In this document: piece after piece, positions 16,868 through 23,767 of the stretch
Position numbering within the stretch: position 1 is the stretch's first letter
How the letters are laid out: each line of letters begins with the position of its first letter
Assembly: GCF_013359725.1 (NCBI RefSeq)
Contig: NZ_JABFMW010000039.1
Location: 1-35,488, forward strand
Length of the DNA: 35,488 nucleotides
Source of the DNA: Pseudarthrobacter sp. C4D7
Lineage (GTDB): Bacteria; Actinomycetota; Actinomycetes; Actinomycetales; Micrococcaceae
Reading direction: 5' to 3'
Translations under genes and position numbers: made by a program
Notes under the pieces: model-generated
Seen by the model: only the letters and a program-made list of their open reading frames with translations
Told to the model about the DNA's origin: nothing
The model's database searches: none

Positions 16868-16878
16868 GAAACTATCGG
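16868..16878 (+). promoter_or_regulatory. Possible auxiliary operator half-site
   Basis: GAAACTATCGG repeats the first ten bases of the GH42 operator exactly, 172 bp further upstream, in DNA without a gene. It could be an auxiliary LacI site for looping, or chance. Confidence 0.3.
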
Positions 16879-16946
16879 AGGGGCAACGATCCGCGCGGTG
16901 CAGCCACCGCCGCGAACCCGGCAGGCGGGCCGCGACGCGTGGGCAT

Positions 16947-16972
16947 CCCTGCCGGACGTGCGCCCGGCAGGG
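16947..16972 (-). terminator. GC-rich hairpin after the SOUL gene
   Basis: CCCTGCCGG (16947-16955) pairs perfectly with CCGGCAGGG (16964-16972) over an 8-nt loop, starting 6 bp after the stop codon of the minus-strand SOUL gene. No U run follows, so it is at best a weak or factor-assisted terminator. Confidence 0.45.
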
Positions 16973-16978
16973 CGGGGG

Positions 16979-17581
16979 CTACGGCGCCGGGGCCGCCCCG
17001 CCGGCCCGGGGCTCCGCTACATCCTGGACAACCTCGTTGTGGCGCAGGAACCACGGCTTGAACGGCGGGTCGAAGCGGGCGAAGCGCGGTGCGCCCACAG
17101 GCGTAAGCCCGGCCAGGAGGAGCGCCGCCTGGAGGCCGTTGTTCCGCCGCTCAAAAGCCGCCGCAGATCCGCTGCCCGAAAAAGCCTGCACTGCGGCCAG
17201 GGAACCGGGCACCGCGCGGACCCGGACCTTGGGATCATTGGGCACCGGAGCGGTTTCAGCGCTCACGCCGGCGGGCAGGACAAAGGCCACCGAGAATTCG
17301 GCGGGCTGCCCCGCGCCGGGCAGCGGACCTGATTGGAGGACGGGCGTTGTCATGGCCAGCTTTTCGGCCCCGGCTTCCTGCAGCACCGGAGCGGTCATGG
17401 CAAGCTTCTGCCGGGCGGTGTTGCTGCCGCTGATGTAGTTGAAGAGATACCGGAATGCCGCGTTGCCGGCGCGGTCAAAGTCTGCGTTGACCGTTACTTC
17501 GGCCACCACATAATCCGGGTACCGGCGCAGTTCAAAGTGTGGATAGCGCCGGACCAACTCGAAAGGCTGCTGTTCGGTCAT
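16979..17581 (-). CDS. SOUL-family haem-binding protein
   Basis: Predicted 200-residue SOUL/HBP-fold protein. Diagnostic wording: FELVRRYPHFELRRYPDYVVAEV, AFRYLFNYISGSNTARQKLAMTAPV, and a second KLAMTTPVLQ, ending with PPFKPWFLRHNEV. Members bind haem or other tetrapyrroles in eukaryotes; the bacterial role is unclear. The ATG at 17581 is the best start because the longer frame uses a TTG only two codons earlier. The ribosome site is poor. About the last 10 residues are a Gly/Ala/Pro tail. Confidence 0.85.
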   Translation of the reverse strand: MTEQQPFELVRRYPHFELRRYPDYVVAEVTVNADFDRAGNAAFRYLFNYISGSNTARQKLAMTAPVLQEAGAEKLAMTTPVLQSGPLPGAGQPAEFSVAFVLPAGVSAETAPVPNDPKVRVRAVPGSLAAVQAFSGSGSAAAFERRNNGLQAALLLAGLTPVGAPRFARFDPPFKPWFLRHNEVVQDVAEPRAGGAAPAP

Positions 17582-17597
17582 AGTCAACCAGAGACTA

Positions 17598-17614
17598 CGC
17601 CGGCGGAGCCGGCG
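17598..17614 (-). terminator. Short hairpin after the DUF3592 gene
   Basis: CGCCGGC-GGA-GCCGGCG forms a 7-bp stem with a 3-nt loop between the DUF3592 stop and the SOUL start. It has no U tract, so this is a weak candidate only. Confidence 0.3.
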
Positions 17615-17647
17615 CTGCCAGCCCCGGCAACCCTTCCGGGCCAGCGG

Positions 17648-18163
17648 TCAGACGACGCGCCTGGTGGCACGGCGCCGAAGATTGCCCCGCACGGCGGCAA
17701 CTCCGCGGATTATGGCGGCAAGAACCCCAATGCCGCCGAAGATAAAGGTCAGGACAACTCCAGCTCCGAGGAACCACACGCCGTCACTCTCGTAGCCCAC
17801 CACCACCGTCCGCCCGGGGTCGTCCTGGGCATAAACCACCGTCGCCTCGCCGCCCACCACTGGGTGCTGGTCGTGGTCCACTGCCGCGAACGTCCTGTGC
17901 GGCGACCCGTCCGCCGCTTCGAAGTCCACGGTGATCCGCCGCTTCGACGCCTTGTTGACGTCGTCAAAGCGGACGATCGTTCCGGTGGCCTGCGCTCCGG
18001 TGCGCGCCAAATCCTCGTCCGCGTTGGTCATGACGATGCCCGCCACGATGAGCACCGGGCCCAGGCAGAGGACCAGGAGGGTCACCGCCAGGTTCAGTCT
18101 GCCCTTCCACGACAACGGAGGTCTGCGGTGTCCATCAATTCTGCGCCCAGTCACGGCTCCCAT
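17648..18163 (-). CDS. DUF3592-type membrane protein
   Basis: Predicted 171-residue protein with one N-terminal helix (about 22-45, LAVTLLVLCLGPVLIVAGIVM), an outside beta-rich section (ATGTIVRFDDVNKASKRRITVDFEAADG... VVYAQDDPGRTVVV) and a C-terminal helix (about 130-155) followed by a basic tail. The layout and the VVYDPxxPxxA-like segment fit DUF3592. No function is known. The ATG at 18163 is preferred because the alternative at 18190 adds residues atypical of the family; neither has a good ribosome site. It diverges from the marR gene. Confidence 0.75.
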   Translation of the reverse strand: MGAVTGRRIDGHRRPPLSWKGRLNLAVTLLVLCLGPVLIVAGIVMTNADEDLARTGAQATGTIVRFDDVNKASKRRITVDFEAADGSPHRTFAAVDHDQHPVVGGEATVVYAQDDPGRTVVVGYESDGVWFLGAGVVLTFIFGGIGVLAAIIRGVAAVRGNLRRRATRRVV

Positions 18164-18201
18164 TCTGCCGGAAGATGTTGCCAAGCCCACGGCCCCCGGC
18201 C

Positions 18202-18231
18202 TTGCCCTTTGATCAGCAGGCGCAGCATAAT
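18202..18231 (+). promoter_or_regulatory. Candidate marR promoter
   Basis: TTGCCC (18202-18207) and CATAAT (18226-18231) are 18 bp apart, with the tandem MarR operator beginning 3 bp downstream of the -10 element. Confidence 0.5.
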
Positions 18232-18233
18232 AG

Positions 18234-18259
18234 TTAGCAGAACTAATTAGCAGTGCTAA
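18234..18259. promoter_or_regulatory. Tandem 13-bp MarR operator
   Basis: Two abutting dyads, TTAGCAGAACTAA (18234-18246) and TTAGCAGTGCTAA (18247-18259), share TTAG-N5-CTAA; the second has perfect 6-bp arms. They lie just downstream of the candidate promoter and 30 bp before marR, as expected for autorepression of a marR-efflux operon. Confidence 0.75.
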
Positions 18260-18289
18260 TGAACATCCGCAGGAGGCGCACCCGCTTAT

Positions 18290-18751
18290 ATGTCAGCCAC
18301 CCGAACCACGAACACTGAAACCACCAGACCCACCGACCCGGATATCCTCGCCATCGACCTGCGCACCGCCGTGATGCGCACATCGCGCCGGCTCCGCGTC
18401 GAGGCAACCGGCGATGCCATTACCCCCGGCCAGTACACAGTGCTGGCCCTGTTGAGCGGAAGCGGCCCCCGGACCCTGCGTGACCTCGCCAAAAGCGAGC
18501 ACGTCCAGGCACCCTCCATGACCAGGATCGTCAACGCCCTGGCTGACCAGGGCTTCGTCACCAGGAGCGCAGATCCCGACGACGGCCGGCAGGTCCGCGT
18601 GGACATCACCAGTGCCGGCCGGAACGTCCTGGCCGAGGCCCGCAGCCAGCGCACCGCGTGGCTTGCCCAGCGCGTGGCCGGACTCAACGAGGAAGACCGG
18701 CTCACCCTCAGCCGCGCCGCCCGCATCATGCAGGAAATGAGCGCCAAGTGA
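18290..18751 (+). CDS. MarR-family transcriptional regulator
   Basis: Predicted 153-residue winged-helix repressor. Residues about 45-110 carry the MarR HTH and wing: ITPGQYTVLALLSGSGPRTLRDLAKSEHVQAPSMTRIVNALADQGFVTRSADPDDGRQVRVDIT in sequence order. The ATG at 18290 lies 13 nt after an AGGAGG, a long spacing. Its TGA overlaps the GTG of the MFS gene, so the two are coupled. It probably represses itself and the exporter through the tandem TTAG-N5-CTAA site; the inducer is unknown. Confidence 0.9.
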   Translation: MSATRTTNTETTRPTDPDILAIDLRTAVMRTSRRLRVEATGDAITPGQYTVLALLSGSGPRTLRDLAKSEHVQAPSMTRIVNALADQGFVTRSADPDDGRQVRVDITSAGRNVLAEARSQRTAWLAQRVAGLNEEDRLTLSRAARIMQEMSAK

Positions 18752-20004
18752 GCGCGATGTTCAAGGCCCTGGAAAACCCCAACTACCGCATCTGGGCCAG
18801 CGGCGCGATCGTCTCAAATATCGGCACCTGGATGCAGCGCGTAGCCCAGGACTGGCTGGTCCTCACCGTCCTCACGGACCACTCGGGGGCCGCCGTGGGC
18901 CTCACCACGGGCCTGCAGTTCCTGCCCATGCTGTTGTTCGGCCCCTACGGTGGAGTGCTGGCGGACCGCTACCGCAAGCGCATCATCCTTATGTGGACGC
19001 AACTGGCCATGGGTTTCACCGCCCTTGCCATCGGACTCCTGGTAGTCACCGGAACCGCCCAGCTGTGGCATGCCTACGTGGCCGCATTCTGCCTGGGCCT
19101 GGCCAGCGCCGTCGATGCCCCTGCCCGGCAGGCCTTCGTGTCAGAACTGGTGGGCCAGGACAACATCTCGAACGCAGTGGCGCTCAATTCCGCGTCCTTC
19201 AACACCGCCCGGCTCACTGGCCCTGCGATCGCCGGCGTGCTGATCGCCTGGGTGGGTACCGGCCCGGTGTTCCTCCTGAACGCCGCAAGCTTCGCCGCGG
19301 TCCTGGTCTCGCTGTTCCGGATCCGCACCACGCAGCCTGCACCCGTTGCCAAGGGAGAGCGGAGTAAGCACCAGGTGGCCGAGGGCATCCGTTACGTGCG
19401 GCGCCGGCCGGACCTGATGCTGATCATGGTCCTGGTAGGCATCCTGGGAGCGTTCGGCATGAACTTCCCGGTCATCAACTCGCTGATGGCCACCACTGAA
19501 TTCAGTATGGGTCCGGGTGAATTCGGGCTCCTGGGCTCCATCATGGCGGTGGGCACGCTGGCCGGGGCCCTGCTGGCGGCGCGCCGGTCCGGACCGCGGC
19601 TGCGGTTCCTGCTGGGCGGCGCGCTGGGGCTGGGGGTCTTCACCATCCTGGGCAGTATTGCGCCGTCCTTCTGGGTGTACGCAGCGATCCTGATTCCGGT
19701 TGGCCTGGCCTCCATCACCTTCCTGAACAGCTGCAACACCAGCATCCAGCTCTCTGTGGAGCCACAGTTCCGCGGCCGGGTCCTGGCCCTGTACCTGGCC
19801 ATCCTCCAGGGCGGCACCGCTATCGGGTCTCCGCTGGTGGGCTGGATCGGCAGCGAATTCGGCGCCCGCTGGTCCGTCGCGGCAGGAGGGATCGTGGTGC
19901 TGCTCGCAGGAATCGCGGCCGTGATCACGGTGACCAGGCGCAACCGGCTCACGCTGCGCGGCGCGCTAAGGATGGCCCTCGGCCGCCGCGAGCCCGCGGT
20001 CTGA
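18748..20004 (+). CDS. MFS efflux transporter (EntS-like, MFS_3 type)
   Basis: Predicted 418-residue transporter with about 12 helices. FKALENPNYRIWASGAIVSNIGTWMQRVAQDWLVL and the loop GGVLADRYRKRIIL are typical of the MFS_3 branch that includes enterobactin exporter EntS and many multidrug pumps. The start is the GTG at 18748, overlapping the marR stop (GTGA); an ATG at 18757 is an alternative. Regulated with marR, it is most likely an exporter of toxic compounds. It converges with the small cupin gene, with only 2 bp between the stops. Confidence 0.88.
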   Translation: MSAMFKALENPNYRIWASGAIVSNIGTWMQRVAQDWLVLTVLTDHSGAAVGLTTGLQFLPMLLFGPYGGVLADRYRKRIILMWTQLAMGFTALAIGLLVVTGTAQLWHAYVAAFCLGLASAVDAPARQAFVSELVGQDNISNAVALNSASFNTARLTGPAIAGVLIAWVGTGPVFLLNAASFAAVLVSLFRIRTTQPAPVAKGERSKHQVAEGIRYVRRRPDLMLIMVLVGILGAFGMNFPVINSLMATTEFSMGPGEFGLLGSIMAVGTLAGALLAARRSGPRLRFLLGGALGLGVFTILGSIAPSFWVYAAILIPVGLASITFLNSCNTSIQLSVEPQFRGRVLALYLAILQGGTAIGSPLVGWIGSEFGARWSVAAGGIVVLLAGIAAVITVTRRNRLTLRGALRMALGRREPAV

Positions 20005-20006
20005 GC

Positions 20007-20360
20007 TCACTGCTGCGGCGGTTGGCCCACGATGTCCACGGAGACCTCCACCGCCGGAACGGTGCCACGGTTTTCCAGCCAGTGAAGCGTGTTCCGGTCC
20101 TCGGGCCAGCCCACACCCGGCCCGTAATCGGTGGCCACCCCGTCCCGGTGGTCGGTAATGGTCCCCTGGAGGATGTAGACCGTGCCGGGGCGGCCTGCAT
20201 GATGGTGCAGCGGCCCAAACACTCCGCCCGGCGCGATGGTCACCATCCGCATCCGCAGCTGCCGGCCATCCATGCCCTCGATCTCGCCGCCAAGGTCCAC
20301 GGTTGCCAGCAGCTGCACCGAGACTCCCTTCGTCTCCGGCACCGCCTCTTCCCCTCCCAT
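20007..20360 (-). CDS. Small single-domain cupin
   Basis: Predicted 117-residue cupin. The metal motif is GPLHHHAGRPGTVYILQG, followed by a second-motif region ending NTLHWLENRGTVPA. AGGAAGGGCA is well placed before the ATG. Proteins of this size act as small-molecule dioxygenases, isomerases or sensors; nothing in the sequence specifies which. It stands alone, converging with the MFS gene. Confidence 0.82.
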   Translation of the reverse strand: MGGEEAVPETKGVSVQLLATVDLGGEIEGMDGRQLRMRMVTIAPGGVFGPLHHHAGRPGTVYILQGTITDHRDGVATDYGPGVGWPEDRNTLHWLENRGTVPAVEVSVDIVGQPPQQ

Positions 20361-20513
20361 TGCCCTTCCTTCCCTTCACGGTCCCTTGACGGGAACAGCT
20401 GACGACGGCGGCGCCGGCCCGCCGATTCAAGGCACCCGGGTGCGGGTGCTTCGGGCGGCGTGTGCCGGCGTCGTATTTTCCCTGGCTGAACCTGAGGCTG
20501 GGCGCCCTGGCCG

Positions 20514-20900
20514 TCAGGATGGGATCGAGGAGATGTTCAGGATGTTGCCTTCACTGTCCAGGAACCAGGCCCCCTTGCCCATGCCTTCCATGGTGGCGAT
20601 GCCGTTTTCGGTTTTCAGGCCAGGCATGTCGTAGTCCTCAAAAACCACGCCGCGGGCCCGCAGCTCCTCCACTTCCTTATCGACGTCATCCACGCCCCAG
20701 GACATCTGGGTATTCCTGGCGGAACCGGCGTTGTCCGTCCGGTAAAGGAGGAAGCCCGTTCCCTTGCCGCACCGGTAGATGAGGTTCTCGTTTTCGATGG
20801 TCTGGGCCGGTTCAAGGCCCAACTTGTCCCGGTAGAACTCCCTGGCGCGGTCGATGTCCTTGGCAGGCAGGACAGCCATGAGTTCCATATCTTTGAGCAT
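20514..20900 (-). CDS. VOC (glyoxalase-fold) protein
   Basis: Predicted 128-residue VOC protein: MAVLPAKDIDRAREFYRDKLGLEPAQ opens the first module and WGVDDVDKEVEELRARGVVFEDYDMP the second, ending AWFLDSEGNILNISS. The ATG at 20900 is favoured by GAAGGTG 6 nt upstream; the longer frame uses a TTG inside that site. Single-module VOC proteins of this branch are common in Arthrobacter-like genomes and lack an assigned substrate. Confidence 0.82.
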   Translation of the reverse strand: MLKDMELMAVLPAKDIDRAREFYRDKLGLEPAQTIENENLIYRCGKGTGFLLYRTDNAGSARNTQMSWGVDDVDKEVEELRARGVVFEDYDMPGLKTENGIATMEGMGKGAWFLDSEGNILNISSIPS

Positions 20901-21136
20901 GACAAACACCTTCAATGCGGTTGCGATGGCGCGCTCTCCCCCGAAAACAGCCCGGCCGTCCCCCGCCGGGCCTCGTGGCCGTCCTTTCCGCCGACTGCCG
21001 GGGCGGCCACCCGAAACCCCTCTTCACCGGTGGCAGCGGCCAGCGGTGCGGGGTCCCCGAAGTCTACGAGGCCATTATGGAACTGAATCCGGCGCGGCGA
21101 AATAGACAATTTAAACGGCGTTCCAGCCCGTTCCGC

Positions 21137-21481
21137 CTAGCTGTGGATTTCCGCTGCCCGCAGCCGGACAATGTCCGCCACCACGTCATCCGGGACAGGG
21201 TGGGCGGCGGTGAAGCGGATGGTCCCTTTGGACAGGGAATAGCCCTCCAGCCGGTCCGCAACTGCCGCAACGACCGCACCGGAAAAGGGAAAGATCGAGA
21301 GATGCCGTGCCGCCCGGACGGCCGCGAACAGCGGCTTGCCGTCCAGTTTCAGGGCGGGCATGCCGTAGCTCATCCCCTCCGTAGTGCCCGGCGCGACGGA
21401 CCGGGCGAGCTCCACCACATGCTGCAGGCAGCTGCGGTCCGGTTCCTCCAGCGCGGCCAGGGCATCATCCACCACGCCCAC
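21137..21481 (-). CDS. DUF1801 (YdhG-like) protein
   Basis: Predicted 114-residue protein of the DUF1801 fold: ARSVAPGTTEGMSYGMPALKLDGKPLFAAVRAARHLSIFPFSG and YSLSKGTIRFTAAHPVPDDVVADIVRLRAAEI. The family includes Bacillus YdhG, described as an iron-chaperone-like protein; the function here is unknown. The GTG at 21481 lies 8 bp after the SRPBCC stop, with a TGAGGT site formed by that stop, so translation is probably coupled. The longer open frame runs through the SRPBCC gene out of frame. Confidence 0.78.
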   Translation of the reverse strand: MGVVDDALAALEEPDRSCLQHVVELARSVAPGTTEGMSYGMPALKLDGKPLFAAVRAARHLSIFPFSGAVVAAVADRLEGYSLSKGTIRFTAAHPVPDDVVADIVRLRAAEIHS

Positions 21482-21489
21482 CAGGAACC

Positions 21490-21957
21490 TCAGCCCTTCT
21501 TGGCGGTAACGGTGGCAGCCAGCGCGGCAAGTCCCCGCTCGAAGTCTGCGCCCACCAACTTGTCCATGTTCATGAACAGCGCGAACACCTTGCCCAGGCC
21601 CTTGTTTTCGCCCGTCATCAACCACGTCACGTCGGTACCGCCAGGAGCCGGCGTGAAGGTGAACGACGTCGGGTTCAGCGCTTTGAACGGCTTGGTGAAC
21701 TCCAGCCGGATGCTGATGAGGCGTGAGGGCACGGACTCCACAATCTCCATAGTGCCGCTGCCGGCCTTGCGGTTGCCGCTCCATTCGTAGCCGGCCCCTG
21801 CCCCTGACCCGCTGCCGAAGTAGCGGCGGCTCATGCCCGGATCGACGCTCTCCCAGGGGGACCACGCCGTCCACTCATGGAAGTCGTTGACCAGCGGGAA
21901 GATCTCTTCTGCGGGGGCGGGAATGACGGCGCTGCGGCGGACTTCAAAAGTGGACAT
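21490..21957 (-). CDS. SRPBCC (START-like) domain protein
   Basis: Predicted 155-residue protein of the polyketide-cyclase/START-like superfamily. It begins RRSAVIPAPAEEIFPLVNDFHEWTAWSPWE and ends with the usual C-terminal helix (KVFALFMNMDKLVGADFERGLAAL). These proteins form a hydrophobic cavity and bind lipids or aromatic ligands. It forms a two-gene unit with DUF1801, a frequent pairing in small-protein cassettes. A 6-bp GGCCCC/GGGGCC hairpin (21958-21975) directly precedes the ATG. Confidence 0.82.
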   Translation of the reverse strand: MSTFEVRRSAVIPAPAEEIFPLVNDFHEWTAWSPWESVDPGMSRRYFGSGSGAGAGYEWSGNRKAGSGTMEIVESVPSRLISIRLEFTKPFKALNPTSFTFTPAPGGTDVTWLMTGENKGLGKVFALFMNMDKLVGADFERGLAALAATVTAKKG

Positions 21958-21975
21958 GGCCCCAGCATAGGGGCC
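21958..21975 (-). terminator. Small hairpin between the dehydrogenase and SRPBCC genes
   Basis: GGCCCC-AGCATA-GGGGCC forms a 6-bp stem 14 bp past the stop of the 2-hydroxyacid dehydrogenase and immediately before the SRPBCC start. It could be a weak terminator or a structure limiting translation of the next gene. Confidence 0.3.
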
Positions 21976-21988
21976 GGGAGCGGCCTGG

Positions 21989-22918
21989 TTAAGGGGTGTG
22001 GTTAAGGAGGACCACGTTCACCGGGTCTTTGCCCTCAAGCAGCAGCCCAATCTGCTTCCTGAGCAGCCGGACCATCCGGGGAAACATGGCAGAGCTGGCG
22101 CCGCCCACGTGCGGGGTGATGAGCACCCCCGGAGTGGTCCACAGCGGGTGGCCGGCCGGCAGGGGCTCCGGGTCCGTAACATCCAGGGCGGCCCGGAGCC
22201 GGCCGCGTGCGGTCTCTGCCAAAAGGGCATCGGTGTCCGCCACCGGCCCGCGGGCCACATTGACCAAAAGCGCGTCGTCGGGCATCGCGGCCAGGAACTT
22301 TGCATCCACCAGCTGCCGGGTCTGCTCGCCCAGCGGAACACTGACCACCACAATCTCGTGCAGCGGCAGCTGCTCGTAGAGCGAGTCGATTCCGTAAATG
22401 GTTCCGCGGTGGTCCTCGCGGGCACGGCTGGCCATCCGGGTGACCTCGGCTTCGAACGGCAGGAGCCTGGCCTCGATGGCCTTGCCCACTCCCCCATAGC
22501 CCACCAGCAGAACACGCCGGTCAGCGAGGCTTGGCCGCTGGCTGTTGTCCCAGGTTCCGGTCTCCTGGTTCCGGACGAAGTCCGGAATACCGCGCTGGGA
22601 GGCCACCATCATGCCCACGGCGAGCTCCGCCGTCGATGTTTCATGGACTCCGGCTGCATTGGCGAAAGTGACGCCGCCGGGCAACACTGCGGCGACGCCG
22701 TCGTACCCGATGGACTGGCTCTGCACCAGGCCGACGTCAACGCCTTCCAAGGCGGCCAGCGCCGACGGACTGCCCATGTAGCCGGGCACCAGCAGGTCCA
22801 GGCGGCCCTCCGGTGGGGGCCCGGTGAGGTCCCACAGGACAAACTCGACGCCGTCAATGGGCGCCAGTGCGTCCAGCAGGTTTTGGGCGGGCAGGCAAAC
22901 GCGCAGCCGGGCCGTCAC
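21989..22918 (-). CDS. D-2-hydroxyacid dehydrogenase family protein
   Basis: Predicted 309-residue NAD(P)-dependent dehydrogenase. The Rossmann motif is VGYGGVGKAIEAR (about 139-151), and the catalytic triad expected for the family is present: Arg223 in VNVARGP, Glu251 in DVTDPEPLP and His270 in TPHVGGAS. The GTG at 22918 overlaps the TGA of the DeoR gene (GTGA), so it is the third gene of the sqgA-like/deoR unit. Family members interconvert 2-hydroxy and 2-keto acids. In this setting a C3 sulfonate such as sulfolactate/sulfopyruvate is conceivable, but this is inference from position only; an unrelated 2-keto-acid role is equally possible. Confidence 0.88.
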   Translation of the reverse strand: MTARLRVCLPAQNLLDALAPIDGVEFVLWDLTGPPPEGRLDLLVPGYMGSPSALAALEGVDVGLVQSQSIGYDGVAAVLPGGVTFANAAGVHETSTAELAVGMMVASQRGIPDFVRNQETGTWDNSQRPSLADRRVLLVGYGGVGKAIEARLLPFEAEVTRMASRAREDHRGTIYGIDSLYEQLPLHEIVVVSVPLGEQTRQLVDAKFLAAMPDDALLVNVARGPVADTDALLAETARGRLRAALDVTDPEPLPAGHPLWTTPGVLITPHVGGASSAMFPRMVRLLRKQIGLLLEGKDPVNVVLLNHTP

Positions 22919-23697
22919 GCGGCGACCATCAGCTTCACGTTGGCGGCGGCCAGGGCCTTCTCGATTTCCCGCGGCGGCGGGGCGTCCGTCACCAGAATGT
23001 CCACCGCGTCGAACGCCGCCAACCGTGCCAGCGCGTACCGGAGCATCTTTTGGTGGGTGGCCACCACCACCACTTGTTCCGCTGAATCCATAAGGGCGAT
23101 CTTAGTGGCGCGTTCCACGTCCCGTTCGATGTAGAACGCTTCGTCGTGGATACCGGTCACACCGATGAATGCCGTCTTGGCGCGCAGGCCGGCCGCCGCG
23201 GTGACCGTCATGGGGCCGTTGAAGGCCTGGCTGTCCAGCAGCAGCTCCCCGCCCAGGCAGATGGTGCGGGCAGCCGTCAGCTGGAGGCAGCGCTGGATGG
23301 CGGGAGCGGAGTGCGTGATGATGGTGCCCGTAAAGGACGTGGGCAGTTCCTGGGCGATCTGGTAGGTGGTGGTGCCGGCGTCCAGGATGATGGCATCCCG
23401 CTCGCCGATCATCGATACGCACGCCCGGGCCACCCGCAGCTTGGCGTCCGCGTCCTCCCTCACCCGGGCGGCGAAGTCAGCGTTCTGGCCATGCCCGTCC
23501 ACGGCACTGACCCCACCGTGCACCACCCGGGCCAGTCCACGCTTGGACAGGACCCGGGTGTCGCGCCGCACGGTCATGTCGGACACCGCGAATGTCTCCG
23601 CCAGGTCGTTGGTGGAGATGAAACCCCGCCGGCCCAGTTCGTCCAGGATGGTGCGCTGTCGGGGCGTCAGCGGCGCCTCTTCATGTGTGGTGCTCAT
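22915..23697 (-). CDS. DeoR/GlpR-family repressor, candidate regulator of SQ genes
   Basis: Predicted 260-residue regulator: DeoR helix-turn-helix at about 12-65 (RQRTILDELGRRGFISTNDLAETFAVSDMTVRRD) and a DeoRC sugar-phosphate sensor domain (AIILDAGTTTYQIAQELP, then IGVTGIH). The start at 23697 has GGGAAGAG upstream, and the HTH begins soon after; the 59 residues of the longer frame are intergenic. E. coli's sulfoquinovose repressor CsqR (YihW) is also DeoR-type, which fits. A 16-bp palindrome (TGTTGGACTTCCAACA) lies 46 bp upstream and recurs between the divergent SQ operons, so autoregulation and control of both are likely. The effector is probably SQ, sulfofructose or a phosphate of it (inference). 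Confidence 0.88.
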   Translation of the reverse strand: MSTTHEEAPLTPRQRTILDELGRRGFISTNDLAETFAVSDMTVRRDTRVLSKRGLARVVHGGVSAVDGHGQNADFAARVREDADAKLRVARACVSMIGERDAIILDAGTTTYQIAQELPTSFTGTIITHSAPAIQRCLQLTAARTICLGGELLLDSQAFNGPMTVTAAAGLRAKTAFIGVTGIHDEAFYIERDVERATKIALMDSAEQVVVVATHQKMLRYALARLAAFDAVDILVTDAPPPREIEKALAAANVKLMVAA

Positions 23698-23743
23698 TAG
23701 CTGCTCTTCCCTCCCCAAAGCGCCGGGCAGGAGCCTGGCGGGA

Positions 23744-23759
23744 TGTTGGACTTCCAACA
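23744..23759. promoter_or_regulatory. Candidate DeoR operator ahead of deoR
   Basis: TGTTGGACTTCCAACA is a 16-bp palindrome with perfect 7-bp arms. It matches 13 of 16 bases of the element at 24983-24998, and sits in the 70-bp gap between the Gfo-family gene and deoR. Confidence 0.7.
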
Positions 23760-23767
23760 AAACTCTT

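Larger units (their letters stand above)
16636..16978. other. Gene-free region upstream of the GH42 operon
   Basis: No convincing gene. The stretch holds the GH42 promoter/operator, one isolated operator half-site, and a 9-bp-stem GC hairpin next to the end of the SOUL gene. Plus-strand open frames running through it continue antisense into the SOUL gene. Confidence 0.6.

Noticed and set aside
20432..20443. GCACCCGGGTGC palindrome after the VOC gene
   Set aside because: Short, loopless and 70 bp from the stop codon; not a convincing terminator or operator.
20912..21109. A 65-codon minus-strand open frame upstream of the VOC gene
   Set aside because: No ribosome site, no family, and it overlaps the likely leader of the VOC gene.
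21137..21874. A 245-codon reading of the DUF1801 gene
   Set aside because: The N-terminal half reads the SRPBCC gene out of frame; the DUF1801 domain begins at about the GTG at 21481.
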